64,000 nt of DNA from Atlantibacter sp. RC6. Its GTDB lineage: Bacteria; Pseudomonadota; Gammaproteobacteria; Enterobacterales; Enterobacteriaceae. The stretch is from assembly GCF_014193285.1 (NCBI RefSeq), contig NZ_JACHZE010000001.1, positions 744,001-808,000 of the forward strand. The letters are read 5' to 3'. Position numbers and translations under genes: made by a program. This document shows, in pieces, positions 37,012 through 47,806 of this stretch. How positions within the stretch are numbered: position 1 is the stretch's first letter; the number at the start of each line of letters is the position of its first letter. Under the pieces are notes generated by a model, which saw nothing but the letters and a program-made list of their open reading frames with translations, was not told the DNA's origin and ran no database searches.

Positions 37012-37968
37012 TTATCGCGCGTGGTACGCCCTGTGGGCGTACCCGTCAATCGCCCTGGCAATCGATGGCGAGTCCGTTAAGGTACGGATGGTAGTAAAGA
37101 GTTCAGTGGCCTGTGGATAGGCCTTGCGTAAGTACCCCAACCACTGCTTAATGCGCGCTACGTGATACATCCCGGTATCGCCCTGCTTCTCCAGTTGCGT
37201 ATACCTTTGCAGCAATTCCACCACCTCGTGCCAGGGCATCGGCGCTTCATTGTATTTCACCACCCGGCTTAAATTCGGCACATTGAGCGCCCCGCGCCCG
37301 ACCATTACCGCGTCACAACCGGTCGCCTGGAGACAGGCCTGGCCGCTCTGCCAGTCCCAGATTTCACCGTTAGCGATCACCGGGATCGCCAGGCGCTTGC
37401 GGATTTCGCCAATCGCCGCCCAGTTGATACGCTCGGCTTTATAGCCATCCTCTTTGGTGCGGCCATGCACCACCAGCTCGGTGGCGCCAGCCTGCTGCAC
37501 CGCATCGGCGATTTCAAACTGGCGGGCGTCGCTGTCCCAGCCGAGGCGCACTTTCACCGTCACCGGCAACTCAGCCGGGACCGCTTCGCGCATCGCCTTT
37601 GCGCCGCGATAAATCAGATCAGGATCTTTAAGCAACGTCGCCCCGCCGCCGCTGCCGTTAACCAGCTTCGATGGGCAACCGCAGTTAAGGTCAACGCCCC
37701 AGGAGCCGAGCTCCACCGCGCGCGCGGCGTTTTCCGCCAGCCACTCGGGGTGCTGCCCCAGAAGCTGGATGCGCACCCGCGTGCCCGACGGAGTACGGCT
37801 CTGATGGTGCAATTCCGGGCAGAGCTTATAGAAGGATTTAGCAGGCAGCAGGCTATCCACCACGCGCAGAAATTCCGTGACGCACAGATCGTAATCGTTC
37901 ACGTCCGTTAACAGTTCACGCACCAGAGAGTCCAGTACGCCTTCCATTGGCGCCAGTAACACACGCAT
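37012..37968 (-). CDS. dusC: DusC, tRNA-dihydrouridine(16) synthase
   Basis: This 318-residue flavoenzyme reduces U16 of tRNA. The family motifs are visible: LAPMEGVLD at the N-terminus with FMN contacts, [17 protein letters not shown] with the active-site cysteine near residue 98, and [13 protein letters not shown]. The ATG at 37968 gives the family start [15 protein letters not shown]. It converges on yohP and is divergent from yohJ. Confidence 0.95.
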   Translation of the reverse strand: MRVLLAPMEGVLDSLVRELLTDVNDYDLCVTEFLRVVDSLLPAKSFYKLCPELHHQSRTPSGTRVRIQLLGQHPEWLAENAARAVELGSWGVDLNCGCPSKLVNGSGGGATLLKDPDLIYRGAKAMREAVPAELPVTVKVRLGWDSDARQFEIADAVQQAGATELVVHGRTKEDGYKAERINWAAIGEIRKRLAIPVIANGEIWDWQSGQACLQATGCDAVMVGRGALNVPNLSRVVKYNEAPMPWHEVVELLQRYTQLEKQGDTGMYHVARIKQWLGYLRKAYPQATELFTTIRTLTDSPSIARAIDGYAHRAYHAR

Positions 37969-38115
37969 AGCCGACCTCAGTAAAAAAGAGGCGCTATGGT
38001 AGCGCCTGGCGGGCTTTCTGGAAACGCATTTTACGTGATGCCATTGAGCCTGCCCGCCGCGCCGGGTATGCTGGCAAAAAACATAAAATGTCGCACCTGC
38101 GCCTCCCTCTTTTAT

Positions 38116-38240
38116 CCCCTAAATAATTCAGGTTGCAGAAAGGCGGCGACGCAGCGAATCCCCAGGAGCTTACATCAGTAAGTGACTGGGGTGAGCGAGT
38201 AAAGCCAACGCATCTGCAACCTGAAGAATGACGGGGAGAT
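38116..38240 (+). repeat. ERIC (IRU) element between dusC and yohJ
   Basis: About 125 bases with the ERIC core GAATCCCCAGGAGCTTACAT and AAGTGACTGGGGTGAGCGAG and complementary ends (ATTCAGGTTGCAG with CTGCAACCTGAAGAAT). ERIC is an imperfect palindrome without coding capacity, spread in enterobacteria. Inverted in orientation to the copy at 45171-45297. Confidence 0.93.
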
Positions 38241-38300
38241 ACCTGACAAGGCCTTGCCACTGTGCACGGCAGGCATACTTTTGATGCCATAAAATCATGA

Positions 38301-38316
38301 TGTGATCTGTAGCACA
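38301..38316 (+). promoter_or_regulatory. CRP site upstream of yohJ
   Basis: TGTGA-TCTGTA-GCACA matches the CRP consensus at 9 of 10 positions. A -10-like TATGAT is at 38333-38338, placing the site about 37 to 42 bases upstream of the likely start of transcription. Suggests catabolite control of yohJK. Confidence 0.75.
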
Positions 38317-38364
38317 CAATTTTCATTAATTGTATGATGAATGCATTCCAACAAGGCTATTGAT

Positions 38365-38763
38365 ATGAGCACTATGCTGACCACCCTCTGGCACTTTGTC
38401 CGCGCGTTTATCCTGATTTATGCCTGTCTGTATGCGGGTATCGCCCTGGCGGCGCTCCTGCCCATCACCATTCCCGGCAGCATTATCGGTATGCTGATTA
38501 TGTTTATCCTGCTGTCGCTGCAAATCCTGCCGGCGAAGTGGGTCAAACCCGGTTGTAACGTGCTGATTCGCTATATGGCGCTGCTGTTTGTGCCGGTAGG
38601 GATTGGGGTAATGCAATATGTCGACGTGCTGAAAGCGCAGTTCGGCCCGGTGGTGGTGTCATGTTTTATCAGCACCCTGGTGGTGTTTCTGGTGGTTAGC
38701 TGGAGTTCTCATCTGGTTCACGGCCAGCGCAAAGTGATTGGGCAGCAGGAGCCTAAACAATGA
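38365..38763 (+). CDS. yohJ: YohJ, CidA/LrgA-family inner-membrane protein
   Basis: This 132-residue protein has four membrane segments and the LrgA/CidA pattern ([29 protein letters not shown]). It pairs with YohK (LrgB type). YohJK in E. coli has been linked to export of small carboxylic acids such as 3-hydroxypropionate; other family pairs act in cell lysis control or pyruvate transport. The start at 38365 matches E. coli length. It overlaps yohK by 4 bases. Confidence 0.93.
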   Translation: MSTMLTTLWHFVRAFILIYACLYAGIALAALLPITIPGSIIGMLIMFILLSLQILPAKWVKPGCNVLIRYMALLFVPVGIGVMQYVDVLKAQFGPVVVSCFISTLVVFLVVSWSSHLVHGQRKVIGQQEPKQ

Positions 38764-39455
38764 TTGAGCATATCTGGTGGTCGCTGCCGTTAACTTTGGT
38801 GGTCTTTTTCGCGGCCCGTAAACTGGCGGCGAAGTTAAAAACCCCGCTGTTAAACCCGCTGCTGGTGTCGATGGTGGTGATAATTCCGCTGCTGGTGTTT
38901 ACCCATACGCCTTACGAGCACTATTTCCAGGGCAGCAAAATCCTGAATGACCTGCTGCAACCTGCCGTGGTGGCGCTGGCGTTTCCGCTGTATGAACAAC
39001 TCCATCAGATCCGCGCCCGCTGGAAATCGATTATTACCATTTGCTTTATCGGCAGCATGGTGGCGATGTTAACCGGCACGTCTGTGGCGCTGTTGCTGGG
39101 CGCGTCGCCAGAAATCGCCGCATCGATATTACCGAAATCCGTGACCACGCCGATTGCCATGGCGGTGGGCGGCAGCCTTGGGGGTATTCCGGCGATCAGC
39201 GCGGTATGCGTGATTTTTGTCGGCATCCTGGGCGCGGTATTTGGTCACAGCCTGCTGAATATGATGCGTATCCATACCAAATCAGCACGCGGCCTGGCGA
39301 TGGGCACCGCGTCTCACGCCCTCGGCACTGCCCGCTGCGCGGAGCTGGACTATCAGGAAGGGGCGTTCAGTTCGCTGGCGCTGGTAATTTGCGGGATTAT
39401 CACCTCGCTGATCGCGCCCTTTTTATTCCCGTTGATTCTGGCTTTCTGGGCGTAA
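38760..39455 (+). CDS. yohK: YohK, LrgB/CidB-family inner-membrane protein
   Basis: This 231-residue protein has about seven to eight membrane segments and the LrgB signature ([22 protein letters not shown] near residue 128, [17 protein letters not shown] near 180). It forms a two-part transporter with YohJ. The 4-base overlap with yohJ and the promoter of cdd downstream match E. coli. Confidence 0.93.
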   Translation: MIEHIWWSLPLTLVVFFAARKLAAKLKTPLLNPLLVSMVVIIPLLVFTHTPYEHYFQGSKILNDLLQPAVVALAFPLYEQLHQIRARWKSIITICFIGSMVAMLTGTSVALLLGASPEIAASILPKSVTTPIAMAVGGSLGGIPAISAVCVIFVGILGAVFGHSLLNMMRIHTKSARGLAMGTASHALGTARCAELDYQEGAFSSLALVICGIITSLIAPFLFPLILAFWA

Positions 39456-39459
39456 AATT

Positions 39460-39552
39460 TGCGAGATGTCGCGCAAATTTGTATGAAAGAGTATCCGTTG
39501 CATAAATAACGAGATATACGTCACATATCAAGCCTCACTGGCTCCGTAAACT
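39460..39552 (+). promoter_or_regulatory. cdd promoter with two CRP sites and a CytR half-site
   Basis: CRP-like sites are TGCGA-GATGTC-GCGCA (39460-39475) and CGAGA-TATACG-TCACA (39510-39525), centred 50 bases apart, the same interval as the two CRP sites of E. coli cdd. A GTTGCAT motif (39497-39503), which fits the CytR half-site GTTGCATT, lies between them. A -10-like TAAACT at 39547-39552 puts the proximal CRP site near -41.5. Confidence 0.75.
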
Positions 39553-39586
39553 ACCGATCCAGTTATCAATATCAAGAGGCTTTGCC

Positions 39587-40471
39587 ATGCATTCACGATT
39601 TCATACTGCCTTTGCCGGGCTTTCACAGCCTCTGCAAACCGCGCTTGCTCCCCTGCTGGAAGACGACCATTTTCCGGCGATGCTGACTGCCGGGCAATCG
39701 CAACAGATCCAACGCCAGTGCGGGCTTACCGAAGACGAGCTGGCGTTCGCATTGCTGCCGCTCGCGGCGGCGTATGCGCAAACCCCTATCTCCCATTTTA
39801 ACGTCGGCGCTATCGCGCGCGGCATCAGCGGCAATTTATGGTTCGGCGCCAACATGGAATACCCTGGCATCGCGCTGCAACAAACTATTCACGCCGAACA
39901 AAGCGCCATTACCCATGCGTGGATGAGCGGTGAAACGGGCCTGCGGGCGATTACCGTGAACTACACGCCGTGCGGGCACTGCCGCCAGTTTATGAACGAA
40001 CTCAACAGCGGCCTCGATTTGCATATCCATTTACCCGGCCGCGCCGCCGCCAGGCTGAAGGACTATCTGCCTGATGCCTTTGGCCCACGCGATCTGGATA
40101 TTAAAACCACCATTTTCGATGCCGAAGACCACGGTTTCGCACTGCAAGGCGATGCGCTGAGCCAGCAGGCGATTAAAGCGGCCAACCGCAGCCACGCCCC
40201 TTACACCCAGTCACCGTGCGGCCTGGCGATGGAACTGCGCGATGGCACGATCCTGACCGGCAGCTACGCCGAAAACGCCGCGTTCAACCCGTCTCTGCCG
40301 CCGTTGCAGGCCGCGTTGAATCTGGTGATCCTCAAGGGTTATGGCTTTGCGGATATCCAGCGTGCCATCCTTGCTGAATTGCCAAATGGCAATATCAGCC
40401 AGTGGGCGCCGACGGTTGCTACCCTGAATGGCCTGGGTTGCCAGAACGTCGATCGGGTGTTGCTGGCCTGA
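39587..40471 (+). CDS. cdd: Cytidine deaminase
   Basis: This 294-residue enzyme deaminates cytidine and deoxycytidine to uridine. The zinc site is [10 protein letters not shown] near residue 102 with the catalytic glutamate, and PCGHCRQF near 129 with two zinc cysteines. A C-terminal non-catalytic copy of the domain is present, as in the E. coli dimeric form. It is under CRP/CytR-type control. Confidence 0.96.
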   Translation: MHSRFHTAFAGLSQPLQTALAPLLEDDHFPAMLTAGQSQQIQRQCGLTEDELAFALLPLAAAYAQTPISHFNVGAIARGISGNLWFGANMEYPGIALQQTIHAEQSAITHAWMSGETGLRAITVNYTPCGHCRQFMNELNSGLDLHIHLPGRAAARLKDYLPDAFGPRDLDIKTTIFDAEDHGFALQGDALSQQAIKAANRSHAPYTQSPCGLAMELRDGTILTGSYAENAAFNPSLPPLQAALNLVILKGYGFADIQRAILAELPNGNISQWAPTVATLNGLGCQNVDRVLLA

Positions 40472-40589
40472 CACGTTGAACTGCACCGTGCGGAATGCTT
40501 AATTTTACTCCACCCGCACGGTGAGCGGTTGCGCTCGCCTGGCGGGTAAAGTAGCCTTGATGGCAATTTTCCTGTTCTGAGCCACCTGA

Positions 40590-41303
<714 letters not shown>

Positions 41304-41443
41304 CCGCATTTTGTTGGCCGCATTCTCTTCCTCCACTCTGAATTCTTCATTTCCGGCGTTCGCGGAAACTGTCCTCGTTTATACAGCGTCTACACTGACT
41401 TATGCGCAACGCGTGTCTCTCACGCCGTCAAAAGGGAATAACT

Positions 41444-42559
41444 ATGCTTATGGGAAAAACATCGAAAATCCTTTTCGTGCTGATTCTGGCACTGGTCACG
41501 CTGGCACTGTGGAGCATCTTACGGCCCTGGTTCTCTTCACTACTGTGGGCCGCCATCCTCGCCGTTATTTTTTATAAAACCAAGATCTGGCTGAGCCGCG
41601 CCACGGGTGGCCGCAACGGTCTGGCGGCACTGCTGACGCTGCTGGTGATCTGCTTAATCGTTTTCACGCCGCTGGCGATTATCGCCTCTTCGCTGGCGCG
41701 GGAATTTAATACCGTCTACCAGAACCTGCAAACCGATAACGCCAATATCGCGCGGCTGTTTTACGAATATCTCGGCTATTTGCCGGACTGGGCGCGCGGC
41801 CTGCTGGCGGAATATCAGCTCGATAACCTCACCGACATCCGCAGCAAACTGTCCGAAGTCGCCATGAAAGGCAGCCAGTATGCCGCCGGCAGCGTATTGC
41901 TGATCAGTAAAAACACTTTCAGCCTGGCGGTAGGTTTCGGCGTGATGCTGTATCTGCTGTTCTTCTTCCTGAAAGACGGCGCACGGCTGGTAGAGCTGGC
42001 GTTTAAAGCGATCCCGCTGGAAAACAACATGAAATATCGCCTGTTCGCCCGCTTCGCCGCCGTGGCGCGCGCCACGGTGAAAGGCACCGTGGTGGTGGCC
42101 GTGGTTCAGGGCGCGCTGGGCGGCATCGCGTTTTACTTCGCGGGCATTGAAGCGAGCTTACTGTGGGGCGCGCTGATGGCGTTTCTGTCGCTGATCCCGG
42201 CGGTGGGTACGGCACTGGTATGGATCCCGGCGGCGATTTACCTGTTTGCCACCGGGATGATTATCAAAGGCTTATTGCTTACGCTGTGGTTTGTGGTGGT
42301 GGTAGGCCTGTCGGACAATATTTTGCGCCCGCTGCTGGTGGGTAAAGATATCCGCATGCCGGACTGGCTGATCCTGATCACCACCCTGGGCGGGCTGAGC
42401 ATTTACGGCATCAACGGCTTTGTGATTGGCCCGATGGTCGCGGCGCTGTTTGTCACCTGCTGGAACTATTTCTATCAGGCCGACCAGGAGAAACGGCGTC
42501 TGAACGGGGACGAGTCGAAGGTCCCTGCGCAGCAGGAAGTGACACAGCCGAAGCGCTAA
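41444..42559 (+). CDS. AI-2E family transporter (YdiK-like)
   Basis: This 371-residue inner-membrane protein has about eight hydrophobic segments and the PF01594 pattern (ISKNTFSLAVGFGVMLYLLFFFLKDGARL, then MAFLSLIPAVGTALVWIPAAIYLF, then RPLLVGKDIRMPDWLILITTLGG). The best likeness is E. coli YdiK, a distant-locus paralogue. The start at 41444 follows AGGGA; 14 further residues are in frame upstream. Members have been linked to AI-2 export and Na+/H+ exchange; I do not assign a substrate. Confidence 0.88.
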   Translation: MLMGKTSKILFVLILALVTLALWSILRPWFSSLLWAAILAVIFYKTKIWLSRATGGRNGLAALLTLLVICLIVFTPLAIIASSLAREFNTVYQNLQTDNANIARLFYEYLGYLPDWARGLLAEYQLDNLTDIRSKLSEVAMKGSQYAAGSVLLISKNTFSLAVGFGVMLYLLFFFLKDGARLVELAFKAIPLENNMKYRLFARFAAVARATVKGTVVVAVVQGALGGIAFYFAGIEASLLWGALMAFLSLIPAVGTALVWIPAAIYLFATGMIIKGLLLTLWFVVVVGLSDNILRPLLVGKDIRMPDWLILITTLGGLSIYGINGFVIGPMVAALFVTCWNYFYQADQEKRRLNGDESKVPAQQEVTQPKR

Positions 42560-42566
42560 TAAAAAA

Positions 42567-42586
42567 AGCCCCCGATAACGGGGGCT
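42567..42586. terminator. Terminator between the AI-2E gene and mglC
   Basis: AGCCCCCG (42567-42574) pairs with CGGGGGCT (42579-42586) around ATAA. The run of seven As to the left acts as the T tract for mglC on the minus strand. Confidence 0.85.
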
Positions 42587-42604
42587 GGACGAAACAAGTC
42601 AATA

Positions 42605-43615
42605 TTACTTCTTACGGGCGTATTTCAGGGAATCCAGGGCAACCGCGAAGATGATGATTGCGCCTTTGATAATGTACTGCCAGTACGGGTTCACGCCGAT
42701 GTAGGTCAGGCCGTAGTTGATAACCGTAAAGATGATCACACCGGTTACCACGCCAATTACCGTACCCACGCCGCCGCTGAAGGACACGCCGCCCACTACG
42801 CACGCGGCAATCGCATCCAGTTCGTACATAAAGCCGAGGTTGTTAGTGGCGGAACCGATACGGCCCGCTTCCAGCATCCCGCCGAAGGCGTAGAACACGC
42901 CTGACAGCGCATAAATCATCAGCAGGTTCAGGGCCACGTTAACGCCGGAGACTTTCGCCGCTTCCGGGTTGCCGCCGATTGCGAAGATGTTTTTACCGAA
43001 GCGGGTTTTGTTCCACAGGATCCAGACGAAGGCCACCGCAATCAGCGCATAGAAGGTGATGTACGAGAGTCGGAAGCTGCCCAGCGCGATAAAGCCTTGG
43101 GTGAACGTCGAGAAGCCGCTGTCGAAACCGGAAATCGGCGATGCGCCCACGAAGTCGTAGTACAGGGAGTTGATGCCGTACACGATGATCATGGTGCCCA
43201 GGGTGGTGATAAACGGCGTCACGTTCAGATAAGCGATAACGATGCCGTTAATCAGGCCGATGATCGCGCCGATAGCGCACACAATCAGGATCACCACGAA
43301 AATCGGCATGGTGGCCATTTCCGGGAAGACTTTGTTGGCGTTTTCCATCGACTGCAACAGGGTGGCCGCCACAACCGCCGCCAGGCCCACCTGGCGACCG
43401 GCAGACAGGTCAGTACCCTGGGTGACGATAAGCCCCGCCACGCCCAGCGCGATGATAATACGCACCGAAGATTGGGTCAGGATGTTACTTAAGTTCAACA
43501 GGCTTAAGAATGTCGGGTCCTGGAAAATAATAATCGCCAGCAAAACTAAAAGGACGACGTAAATACCGCCTTCTTTCAGATAAGTGAGAAAACTTTTCTT
43601 ATTTAACGCACTCAT
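42605..43615 (-). CDS. mglC: MglC, galactose/methyl-galactoside ABC permease
   Basis: This 336-residue permease has about ten hydrophobic segments and the sugar-permease patterns GVAGLIVTQGTDLSAGRQVGLAA near residue 56 and FTVINYGLTYIGVNPYWQYIIKG near the end. It forms the membrane channel of the MglBAC system for D-galactose. It lies 15 bases after mglA. Confidence 0.96.
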   Translation of the reverse strand: MSALNKKSFLTYLKEGGIYVVLLVLLAIIIFQDPTFLSLLNLSNILTQSSVRIIIALGVAGLIVTQGTDLSAGRQVGLAAVVAATLLQSMENANKVFPEMATMPIFVVILIVCAIGAIIGLINGIVIAYLNVTPFITTLGTMIIVYGINSLYYDFVGASPISGFDSGFSTFTQGFIALGSFRLSYITFYALIAVAFVWILWNKTRFGKNIFAIGGNPEAAKVSGVNVALNLLMIYALSGVFYAFGGMLEAGRIGSATNNLGFMYELDAIAACVVGGVSFSGGVGTVIGVVTGVIIFTVINYGLTYIGVNPYWQYIIKGAIIIFAVALDSLKYARKK

Positions 43616-43630
43616 GAGGAGCCCCTGATA

Positions 43631-45151
43631 TTAAAGGTGCAAAGACGCAAGACGCAAAATTTCATTCTGCGACGTCGTTTTGGTGTCAACAATTCCGGAA
43701 ACGAGACCATTGCTCATCACCAGGATACGGTCGGTTATTCCTAACAGCTCTGGCATTTCGGAGGAGATAATAATGATCCCTTTGCCTTTTTTCGCCAGTT
43801 CAGCAATCAGCTGATAAATTTCAAACTTCGCGCCGACGTCAATACCGCGGGTGGGTTCATCAAGCATCAGTATTTCCGGCTGGGTTAACAGCCAGCGCCC
43901 GATAATCACCTTTTGCTGGTTACCACCGGAAAGCGAACCTATCTGGGTGCGATGGCCCGGCGTTTTTACGCGCATGGCATCAATAACCCACTGGGTATCA
44001 CTTTTCATGCGGGAATTATCCAGCAGCCCGACTTTGTTTTTGTATTTGCGAATGTTGGAAATAAGCGAGTTAAAGCCGATATCCAGATAGGCATAAATAC
44101 CCGTAGAGCGTCGCTCCTCGGTAACCAGGGCGAAACCATGGTTTATTGCCTCATTAGCGTTATGGTTATTAATTTGCTTACCGTGCAGCTTAATGGTCCC
44201 GGCGGATTTTTCGCGGATGCCGAATAAGGTTTCCACGATATCGGTACGCTTGGCGCCCACCAGCCCGGCAATACCTAAAATTTCGCCTTTGTGCAGATCG
44301 AAGCTGACATCGCGAATCGACGGCTGACGCAGAGACGTCAGGTTTTTCACTTCGAGGATCACTTCGCCCGGCACGTTTTCTTTATCCGGGAAGCGCTGGT
44401 TCAGGGAACGACCCACCATCATGGCGATGATCTTGTCCATATCCAGCCCTTCCAGCGGCTGGGTGGCGATCCACTGCCCATCACGAAGAATGGTAATTTC
44501 ATCGCACAACTGAAAAATCTCTTCCATTTTATGGGAGATGTACACGATGCCGCAGCCGCGCTCTTTCAGTTTACGAATAATTTTGAACAGGTGATTCACC
44601 TCTTTTTCCGTCAAGGAAGAAGTGGGCTCATCCATAATCACGATTTTAGCGTCATAGGAAAACGCTTTGGCGATTTCGATCATCTGCATCTGCGATACAG
44701 AAAGCGTCCCTACGCGAGCGCGCGGATCGATATCAATATCCAGCTCATCGAAAATCGCTTTGGTATCGCGGTACATTTTATCCTGATCGACAAACACGCC
44801 TTTGGTCGGGTAGCGCCCCAACCACATGTTGTCCATCACGGAACGTTGTAATACCAGGTTTAATTCCTGGTGAACCATTGAGATGCCATTTTCCAGCGCT
44901 TCTTTGGTTGACTGGAAATCGATCTCTCTCCCCTGAAAAAGAATGCTGCCGGAATCTTTTTTATAGATCCCAAAAAGGCATTTTAATAATGTCGATTTAC
45001 CCGCCCCGTTTTCACCCATTAATGCATGGATAGAATGTGGGCGTACTTTCAAATTAACATTATCCAGTGCCTTAACGCCCGGGAATGACTTGTCGATACC
45101 GCTCATTTCTAACAAGTATTCGCCTGAGGATTGCGTGTTCGTGCTGACCAT
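43631..45151 (-). CDS. mglA: MglA, galactose/methyl-galactoside ABC ATPase
   Basis: This 506-residue protein has two fused ABC domains: the first with Walker [12 protein letters not shown] near residue 43 and [14 protein letters not shown], the second with [15 protein letters not shown] and [10 protein letters not shown]. It powers galactose uptake. It is separated from mglB by 206 bases that hold an ERIC repeat and a hairpin, which could lower its expression relative to mglB. Confidence 0.96.
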   Translation of the reverse strand: MVSTNTQSSGEYLLEMSGIDKSFPGVKALDNVNLKVRPHSIHALMGENGAGKSTLLKCLFGIYKKDSGSILFQGREIDFQSTKEALENGISMVHQELNLVLQRSVMDNMWLGRYPTKGVFVDQDKMYRDTKAIFDELDIDIDPRARVGTLSVSQMQMIEIAKAFSYDAKIVIMDEPTSSLTEKEVNHLFKIIRKLKERGCGIVYISHKMEEIFQLCDEITILRDGQWIATQPLEGLDMDKIIAMMVGRSLNQRFPDKENVPGEVILEVKNLTSLRQPSIRDVSFDLHKGEILGIAGLVGAKRTDIVETLFGIREKSAGTIKLHGKQINNHNANEAINHGFALVTEERRSTGIYAYLDIGFNSLISNIRKYKNKVGLLDNSRMKSDTQWVIDAMRVKTPGHRTQIGSLSGGNQQKVIIGRWLLTQPEILMLDEPTRGIDVGAKFEIYQLIAELAKKGKGIIIISSEMPELLGITDRILVMSNGLVSGIVDTKTTSQNEILRLASLHL

Positions 45152-45170
45152 AGTTATACCTGGTGGCGTT

Positions 45171-45297
45171 TATACCCGTCATACTTCACGTTGCAGATGC
45201 GTTGGCTGCGTTCGTTCACCCCAGTCACTTACTGATGTAAGCTCCCGGGGATTCACTCTCTTGCCGCCTTCCTGCAACGCGAATTATTTAGGGTCTA
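45171..45297 (-). repeat. ERIC element inside the mgl operon
   Basis: A 127-base ERIC copy with the core CACCCCAGTCACTTACTGATGTAAGCTCCCGGGGATTCAC at 45217-45256 and flanking inverted ends. It lies between mglB and mglA, inside the operon's transcribed region, in the opposite orientation to the copy at 38116-38240. Confidence 0.93.
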
Positions 45298-45322
45298 GTT
45301 GTCGGCGTGTAACGAGTTTAAA

Positions 45323-45345
45323 AAAGGGCGCAGCTTGCGCCCTTT
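45323..45345 (-). terminator. mglB distal hairpin, possible partial terminator
   Basis: AAAGGGCGCA (45323-45332) pairs with TGCGCCCTTT (45336-45345) around GCT. On the minus strand it is followed by a T run just past the mglB stop. It probably stops part of the transcription so that the binding protein is made in excess of MglA and MglC. Confidence 0.75.
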
Positions 45346-45357
45346 AAATACGGCTTA

Positions 45358-46353
45358 TTATTTGTTGGTGAACTCAGCCAGGTTTTCTTTATCAACCCCG
45401 ACGTAAGGAACACGAACCACTTTGTTTTCAATTTTCCAGTTGGTACCGTCGGCGGCGCCTTTACCTGCTGCCAGGTTTTTCGCCAGATCAAAGGTGGCTT
45501 TCGCCTGGTTGTTGGCGTCGTTCAGCACAGTACCGGCCATGGCACCGGATTTAACCAGCGCCAGGGCTTCCGGCAGGGCGTCAACGCCGAACACCGGAAT
45601 AGAAGATTTGTTGTGGGCTTTCAGCGCTTCAACCGCGCCCATTGCCATGGCGTCGTTGTTGGCGATAACCACTTCAATTTTGTTGGCGTTAGGACCAGAC
45701 AGCCAGGCGTCCATCTTGTCTTTAGCCATTGCGGTGTCCCACATCGCGGTATCAAGCTGCAGCTGCTGGGTTTTCAGGCCCTTGTCGTTCAGCTCTTTGA
45801 TCACGTAAGTGGTACGCGCTTCAGCATCCGGGTGGCCCGGCTCGCCTTTCAGCAGTACGAACTGGATCTGGCCGTCTTTGTTCAGATCCCACGCCGGGTT
45901 TGCCGCCCAGTGTTTAGCAATCAGGTCGCCCTGGATGATACCGGACTCTTTAGAGTCAGTACCGACGTAGAAAGCCTTGTCATAGCTGTCCAGCGCTTTA
46001 CGGGACGGTTCTTTGTTGAAGAACACGATTGGAATGTTTTGGCCGCGCGCTTTTTCAATCACAGTACCCGCTGCAGCCGGGTCAACCAGGTTGATAGCCA
46101 GAGACTTCACGCCTTTCGCCAGCAGCACGTCGATTTGGTCGTTCTGTTTGGACTGGTCGTTCTGCGAGTCGTTCATCAGCAGTTGAACATCCGGAGAGGC
46201 GGAAGCTTCCTTCTCAATCGCCTTACGTACTACAGACATGAAGTTATCGTCATATTTATAGATGGTCACGCCGATACGATCGGCTGCCTGAGCAGCAGCG
46301 CCAAACAGCATGCACGACATCACAGCGGACAGGGTCAACACCTTCTTATTCAT
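45358..46353 (-). CDS. mglB: MglB, periplasmic galactose-binding protein
   Basis: This 331-residue protein has a signal peptide (cleavage after AQA, residue 23) and a type I periplasmic sugar-binding domain ([27 protein letters not shown]). It delivers galactose and glucose to MglAC and to the Trg chemoreceptor. The DLNKDGQIQ loop is the EF-hand-like calcium site of this family. It is preceded by CRP and GalS sites. Confidence 0.97.
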   Translation of the reverse strand: MNKKVLTLSAVMSCMLFGAAAQAADRIGVTIYKYDDNFMSVVRKAIEKEASASPDVQLLMNDSQNDQSKQNDQIDVLLAKGVKSLAINLVDPAAAGTVIEKARGQNIPIVFFNKEPSRKALDSYDKAFYVGTDSKESGIIQGDLIAKHWAANPAWDLNKDGQIQFVLLKGEPGHPDAEARTTYVIKELNDKGLKTQQLQLDTAMWDTAMAKDKMDAWLSGPNANKIEVVIANNDAMAMGAVEALKAHNKSSIPVFGVDALPEALALVKSGAMAGTVLNDANNQAKATFDLAKNLAAGKGAADGTNWKIENKVVRVPYVGVDKENLAEFTNK

Positions 46354-46547
46354 GGTATCTCCGGTATTTGCAGGGTAGTTCTTGTGAATAATGGACGGCA
46401 GGACAGCGTGGAGTTCACGTTACTGACTGCCTAAGTTCACTTATGAAAAATTTCTTCCGTGACAGGTAACGCTCCAGTACTGCGTGTTATTTGCGCTTTC
46501 GGGCTTGTCGTCTATGGTTATCGTTACATAGTGTTTCAGCCCCTAAA

Positions 46548-46569
46548 CCGCTGACATCATAGTCAGCGG
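46548..46569 (-). terminator. Hairpin between galS and mglB
   Basis: CCGCTGAC (46548-46555) pairs with GTCAGCGG (46562-46569) around ATCATA. On the minus strand TTTAG follows, so it may end galS transcription, though the T run is short. Confidence 0.45.
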
Positions 46570-46582
46570 CTTGTTAAGATAC

Positions 46583-46616
46583 TGTGAATTTACTCACAGA
46601 TTGAAAGCGGTTACAT
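46583..46616 (-). promoter_or_regulatory. CRP site and GalS/GalR operator of mglBAC
   Basis: TGTGA-ATTTAC-TCACA (46583-46598) is a perfect match to the CRP consensus. Just beyond it TTGAAAGCGGTTACAT (46601-46616) matches the galactose-repressor operator, with its central CG and near-palindromic AA/TT flanks. The pair is placed between galS and mglB as in E. coli. Confidence 0.88.
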
Positions 46617-46625
46617 CACTCTCAT

Positions 46626-47651
46626 TTATAAACTAGTGATCGGAGCCACAATTTGCCGCCCGGTTACCGAATGACGGCGCACTAAAGTCGGCATAAAACA
46701 GTGATTTGCTGTGTTATCAAGCTGCCCCTGCGCCCCCTGTAACGCCAGCTCAGTGGCCAGCCGTGCCATGGAAACAATCGGGTAACGCACGGTAGTTAAC
46801 TGCGGGTCGGTGTAACGGGCCATGGGGATATCGTCAAAACCGATCAGTGACAAATGCTGCGGCACCGCAATGCCGTTATCTTTCAAGGCCGTCAACGCCC
46901 CCGCCGCCATCCCGTCGTTATAAGCGAATACCGCCGTTAGCTGGAGATTGCGGCCCAGCAGCTCGACCATTGCCGCCTCGCCGCCCTGCATATCCGGCGA
47001 ACCGGTGCCAACCCAGCTTTCCGGGGCGACAATCCCCTGCTCCGCCAGCGCGCGCTGCCAGCCCTCACGGCGGTGATCGTTATCTTCAATGGCGTGGCTT
47101 GAGGCCAGATACCCGATACGCTGATGACCGTTACTTTGCAGCATCCGCGTCGCCATCATCGCGCCGGTGATGTTGTCCAGCCCGACGCAGCGGTGCTCAT
47201 AACCCGCGACAATGCGGTTAATCAGCACCATGCCGGGGATTTGATCCATAAACTGCGCCAGCTCGTGGTCAGAAAGCTCTTTCGCATGCACAATCAATGC
47301 GTTACAACGATGGCGAATCAGCACCTCAATAGCGTGGCGCTCTTTTTCCGCCTCATGGTAACTGTTGCCGATCAGCACATATTTTTGATGCTGCTGGGCC
47401 ACGGTATCCACCGCTTTCACCAGCGCACCGAAGAAGGGGTCGGAGACGTCCATGACCACCACGCCGATAGTATCGCTGACCTGAGTCGCCAGCGCCTGGG
47501 CATTGGCGTTGGGGCGATATCCCAGTTGGTTAACGGCCTGCAGGACTGTCTCTCGCGTCTCTGGGCTTACCAGCGCGCTGTTGTTCAGGACCCGGGAAAC
47601 GGTGGCGACGGAGACGCCCGCCTGACGTGCGACATCACGAATGGTGATCAT
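46626..47651 (-). CDS. galS: GalS, LacI-family galactose isorepressor
   Basis: This 341-residue regulator has a LacI-type helix-turn-helix ([22 protein letters not shown]) and a sugar-binding domain. It represses mglBAC and itself when galactose is absent. I choose the ATG at 47651 ([10 protein letters not shown]), matching E. coli. An operator-like site upstream implies autorepression. Confidence 0.95.
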   Translation of the reverse strand: MITIRDVARQAGVSVATVSRVLNNSALVSPETRETVLQAVNQLGYRPNANAQALATQVSDTIGVVVMDVSDPFFGALVKAVDTVAQQHQKYVLIGNSYHEAEKERHAIEVLIRHRCNALIVHAKELSDHELAQFMDQIPGMVLINRIVAGYEHRCVGLDNITGAMMATRMLQSNGHQRIGYLASSHAIEDNDHRREGWQRALAEQGIVAPESWVGTGSPDMQGGEAAMVELLGRNLQLTAVFAYNDGMAAGALTALKDNGIAVPQHLSLIGFDDIPMARYTDPQLTTVRYPIVSMARLATELALQGAQGQLDNTANHCFMPTLVRRHSVTGRQIVAPITSL

Positions 47652-47758
47652 AACCCTCATCCTGTTTATTTTGGCAGCAACTCACGAATACCCCCTGTGT
47701 TAAGCTCAGGATATTGTGTCAGCGCGTAAATGGATGCTGCGTGAAGCGCATCACACCG

Positions 47759-47806
47759 CTGAAAACGGTTACATACAAAATGTTAATGATTGTGATCTGG
47801 ATCGTT
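47759..47806 (-). promoter_or_regulatory. GalS operator and CRP-like site of galS
   Basis: CTGAAAACGGTTACAT (47759-47774) resembles the GalS/GalR operator. TGTGA-TCTGGA-TCGTT (47791-47806) is a CRP site with a perfect left half. They lie 110-155 bases before the galS start and suggest autoregulation and catabolite control. Confidence 0.7.

Noticed and set aside
40484-40523. Long inverted repeat after cdd that looked like a REP element or terminator
   Set aside because: The arms (CACCGTGCGG with CCGCACGGTG) pair but there is no T run and no REP consensus, so I do not call either.
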